Shown here: positions 21,319 through 22,984 of the stretch, piece by piece
Layout: each line of letters begins with the position of its first letter
Position numbering within the stretch: the stretch's first letter is position 1
Origin: Actinomycetota bacterium
GTDB lineage: Bacteria; Cyanobacteriota; Vampirovibrionia; Obscuribacterales; Obscuribacteraceae
DNA: 22,984 bases
Reading direction: 5' to 3'
Assembly: GCA_903970355.1 (NCBI GenBank)
Contig: CAJCIF010000113.1
Coordinates: 1 to 22,984 of the forward strand
Notes under the pieces: generated by a model
What the model was told of the DNA's origin: nothing
Databases searched by the model: none
The model's input: the letters and a program-made list of their open reading frames with translations, nothing else
Made by a program: the position numbers and the translations under genes

Positions 21319-22977
21319 TTAGCTGGAAGGCGTGGCTTTGATCTTGTCTTTGCGCAGCTTTATGACCATGGAAAGCATTCCCTTTTTGGTCTTCGGCACG
21401 TTCTTGTAAGGAGCGGCGCTCATGATTGCCTGAGTAACGGCGTTTGTGATTTTCTCGGAGTCTGATGGCACCGACACCTCTGCCTTCTTGACGTTGCCGT
21501 CAGAATCAATGTCTACGTTAACATTGACTTTGAGCTTGGTGGATTTTGGCTTGTCTAACTCATCCGAAAAACCATCGGGCAATTCGAACTGCTCTTGTAC
21601 TTTTTCAGCAACGTTTTCGAGATATTCCTTTATCTCGTCTTCAGTAGCGAAGCTTGCCTTGTCGTCATCTTCATCTTTGTCTTTAGTGTCGCCCGCCAAT
21701 TTCTTGCCATTTTCAGCGCGTGTCCAAATTGAAGCAGCGTTGTCTATGATGAAGAGAGCGGATTTGAAATCATATGGCAATGTATCAACGTGCAGTTGCT
21801 GCCCAAGCACATAAACTGATTTGCCATCCGCTTTCGGCAGGAAAGCACCAACAAGCATGCTGAATTCTTGGTCTTGCAAATTTATGTATTTGCCTTCGTA
21901 GTATTTGAACAAACCCTTACCCATAGGCAACGAAGCGTTCACACCTTGTGAAGCCGGCGCCTGTGATTTTGCATCGGAAAAAGGTGGCTTTGTAATAAAG
22001 GAATCAAGATTGGTGACAGGTTGGGTGTCATCGAAAATGATAAACACTATTTTCTGGTTAGAAGTGTCGGAATATATGCCAACGGATGGATTTGGTTTCG
22101 TTAGCGCTGATGTATCTTCGTACCAGAAACCAGTTGGAAGAGTAGGACTAAAACCGATTGTATCGGTTGCCAAAGCTACTGCTGCCGGAGAACTATTGTG
22201 AACCGTTGGTTCCCAAGTATGCGGATCTTTAGGATGCGGCATGAGGCTTGAGATGATCGTAAAAAGGAGCAGAAGCGGCACAACAATTGCGCATCCGCCA
22301 TAAATTTGCACTTGTTGTTCGGTAAGGTTGTATTTTTTCTTGAGCTTCCTTACGAGCATGATCGGTTTTGCAAAAGGCCCGGTTGGATCTGATTCCGGTG
22401 GCGGCGGAATGATTATGTGTCCACAGTTAAAGCAAGGTCCGGGTTGAGAATTGGAAGCATGGCACTTTCCACAAATATATTGCTCAGCACCTGGTGCGGA
22501 TGCCATGTCTGATTGCGTGCGTGTGCGCAATCCTGTAAAAGTAGAGTCGCTGTCTTCAGCACCATCAGTAGCACCACGCAGCTTTTTCGTGCCCATGTCG
22601 AACATGGCACTCATGAACATCATTTGCGAAACTTTTCCATCCGGAGTATTCGGCGGCGGTTGACCAGGTTTGGTAACGACATTGCCGTTATGAACGCCAA
22701 CAAGTTTGTAATCTTTCAGGATAAGCGCGCCTTTGGCACCTGGCAAAATCGGAACGGTATGCAACAAATTTTTCGGTTGCAGAACGCTTGAAACACCGTT
22801 GAAATTTCCCGTGCGCCAGATTGGACCACCGGAAAGAGGATCCAGCATGAAGCCCTGCAGCGCATCACCTGGTTTTATATCAAAGTCTGTGTGAGAAACG
22901 AGCGGATCGCCTAATGTGCCATGACACGGAAACGGCGTCGCTTTGTTGAGAGGAGAAATGACACCACGGTTCATCAT
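21319..22977 (-). CDS. Zinc-ribbon, single-pass membrane protein with TonB/TolA-C-like domain
   Basis: At 552 aa it reads as a mosaic. Residues 1-150 are an unrecognised soluble region. A zinc ribbon follows (C169-G-K-C172 ... C182-F-N-C185), then IIIPPPP. A basic stretch RKLKKKYN (210-217) precedes one transmembrane span (about 226-246), giving a cytoplasmic N-terminus. Outside are an unrecognised beta-rich region (270-410), an acidic linker (DTKDKDEDDD) and a C-terminal TonB/TolA-C-like fold: 'LKVNVNVDIDSDGNVKKAEV' then AVTQAIMSAAPYKNVP. It may link cytoplasmic sensing to the envelope; function unknown. Start is ATG 22977 or 22974 after GAGAGAA; the frame could continue beyond the window edge. 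Confidence 0.75.
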   Translation of the reverse strand: MMNRGVISPLNKATPFPCHGTLGDPLVSHTDFDIKPGDALQGFMLDPLSGGPIWRTGNFNGVSSVLQPKNLLHTVPILPGAKGALILKDYKLVGVHNGNVVTKPGQPPPNTPDGKVSQMMFMSAMFDMGTKKLRGATDGAEDSDSTFTGLRTRTQSDMASAPGAEQYICGKCHASNSQPGPCFNCGHIIIPPPPESDPTGPFAKPIMLVRKLKKKYNLTEQQVQIYGGCAIVVPLLLLFTIISSLMPHPKDPHTWEPTVHNSSPAAVALATDTIGFSPTLPTGFWYEDTSALTKPNPSVGIYSDTSNQKIVFIIFDDTQPVTNLDSFITKPPFSDAKSQAPASQGVNASLPMGKGLFKYYEGKYINLQDQEFSMLVGAFLPKADGKSVYVLGQQLHVDTLPYDFKSALFIIDNAASIWTRAENGKKLAGDTKDKDEDDDKASFATEDEIKEYLENVAEKVQEQFELPDGFSDELDKPKSTKLKVNVNVDIDSDGNVKKAEVSVPSDSEKITNAVTQAIMSAAPYKNVPKTKKGMLSMVIKLRKDKIKATPSS

Positions 22978-22984
22978 TTCTCTC

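Overview
The window looks like chromosomal DNA from a double-membraned bacterium. Evidence: two TPR lipoproteins with lipoboxes, Sec signal peptides, a TonB/TolA-C-like domain and a leucyl/phenylalanyl-tRNA-protein transferase. System II cytochrome c biogenesis (ResB/CcsA), a ThyX-type thymidylate synthase relative, a YlqD-family protein, a TlyA methyltransferase, a SpoIID-domain protein and a lysine/alanine-rich histone-like protein fit best with the non-photosynthetic cyanobacterial relatives (Melainabacteria/Vampirovibrionia, perhaps Obscuribacterales). That placement is inferred from gene content, not from a search. There is no phage, IS element, integrase or CRISPR array; the layout is housekeeping, with genes alternating in direction and many convergent pairs separated by stem-loops.

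Layout. 1-3071: the tail of an unknown gene, a hypothetical protein, a stand-alone 2-oxoacid dehydrogenase acyltransferase domain (minus), a small CoA-binding protein, and an AbiTii-like protein (minus). 3200-7379: a compact plus-strand unit of long-chain polyprenyl diphosphate synthase, Met8/CysG-N-like precorrin-2 dehydrogenase, ResB and CcsA. It plausibly supports respiration through a quinone side chain, tetrapyrrole chemistry and haem attachment to c-type cytochromes. 7630-8631: a sigma-70 family factor closed by a strong terminator shared with the convergent YlqD gene. A 59-codon ORF, too short for ordinary ORF cut-offs, sits upstream of ylqD and overlaps its start as TAATG.

9421-14823: a TPR lipoprotein converges on 1-pyrroline-5-carboxylate dehydrogenase. 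Upstream of that on the minus strand is a double-length ThyX-like protein, divergent from folA-aat. 14923-17304: a small secreted protein (minus), an adenosine-deaminase-family enzyme, about 400 bp with no recognised gene, and the H1-like protein. 17367-22977: a YqiA-like alpha/beta hydrolase (minus), a tiny secreted Lys/Thr-rich protein, TlyA (minus), tRNA-Ser(UGA) with a good sigma-70 promoter, a SpoIID-domain protein, a second TPR lipoprotein, and a zinc-ribbon/membrane/TonB-C-like protein (minus) that may continue past the edge.

The most interesting items are the tandem ThyX protein, whose two halves appear to have kept complementary parts of the ThyX signature; the AbiTii-like gene; the overlooked small ORF coupled to ylqD; a leader-peptide-like arrangement before the first TPR lipoprotein; and the zinc-ribbon/TonB-C architecture. 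No complete new multi-gene defence or mobile system is evident.
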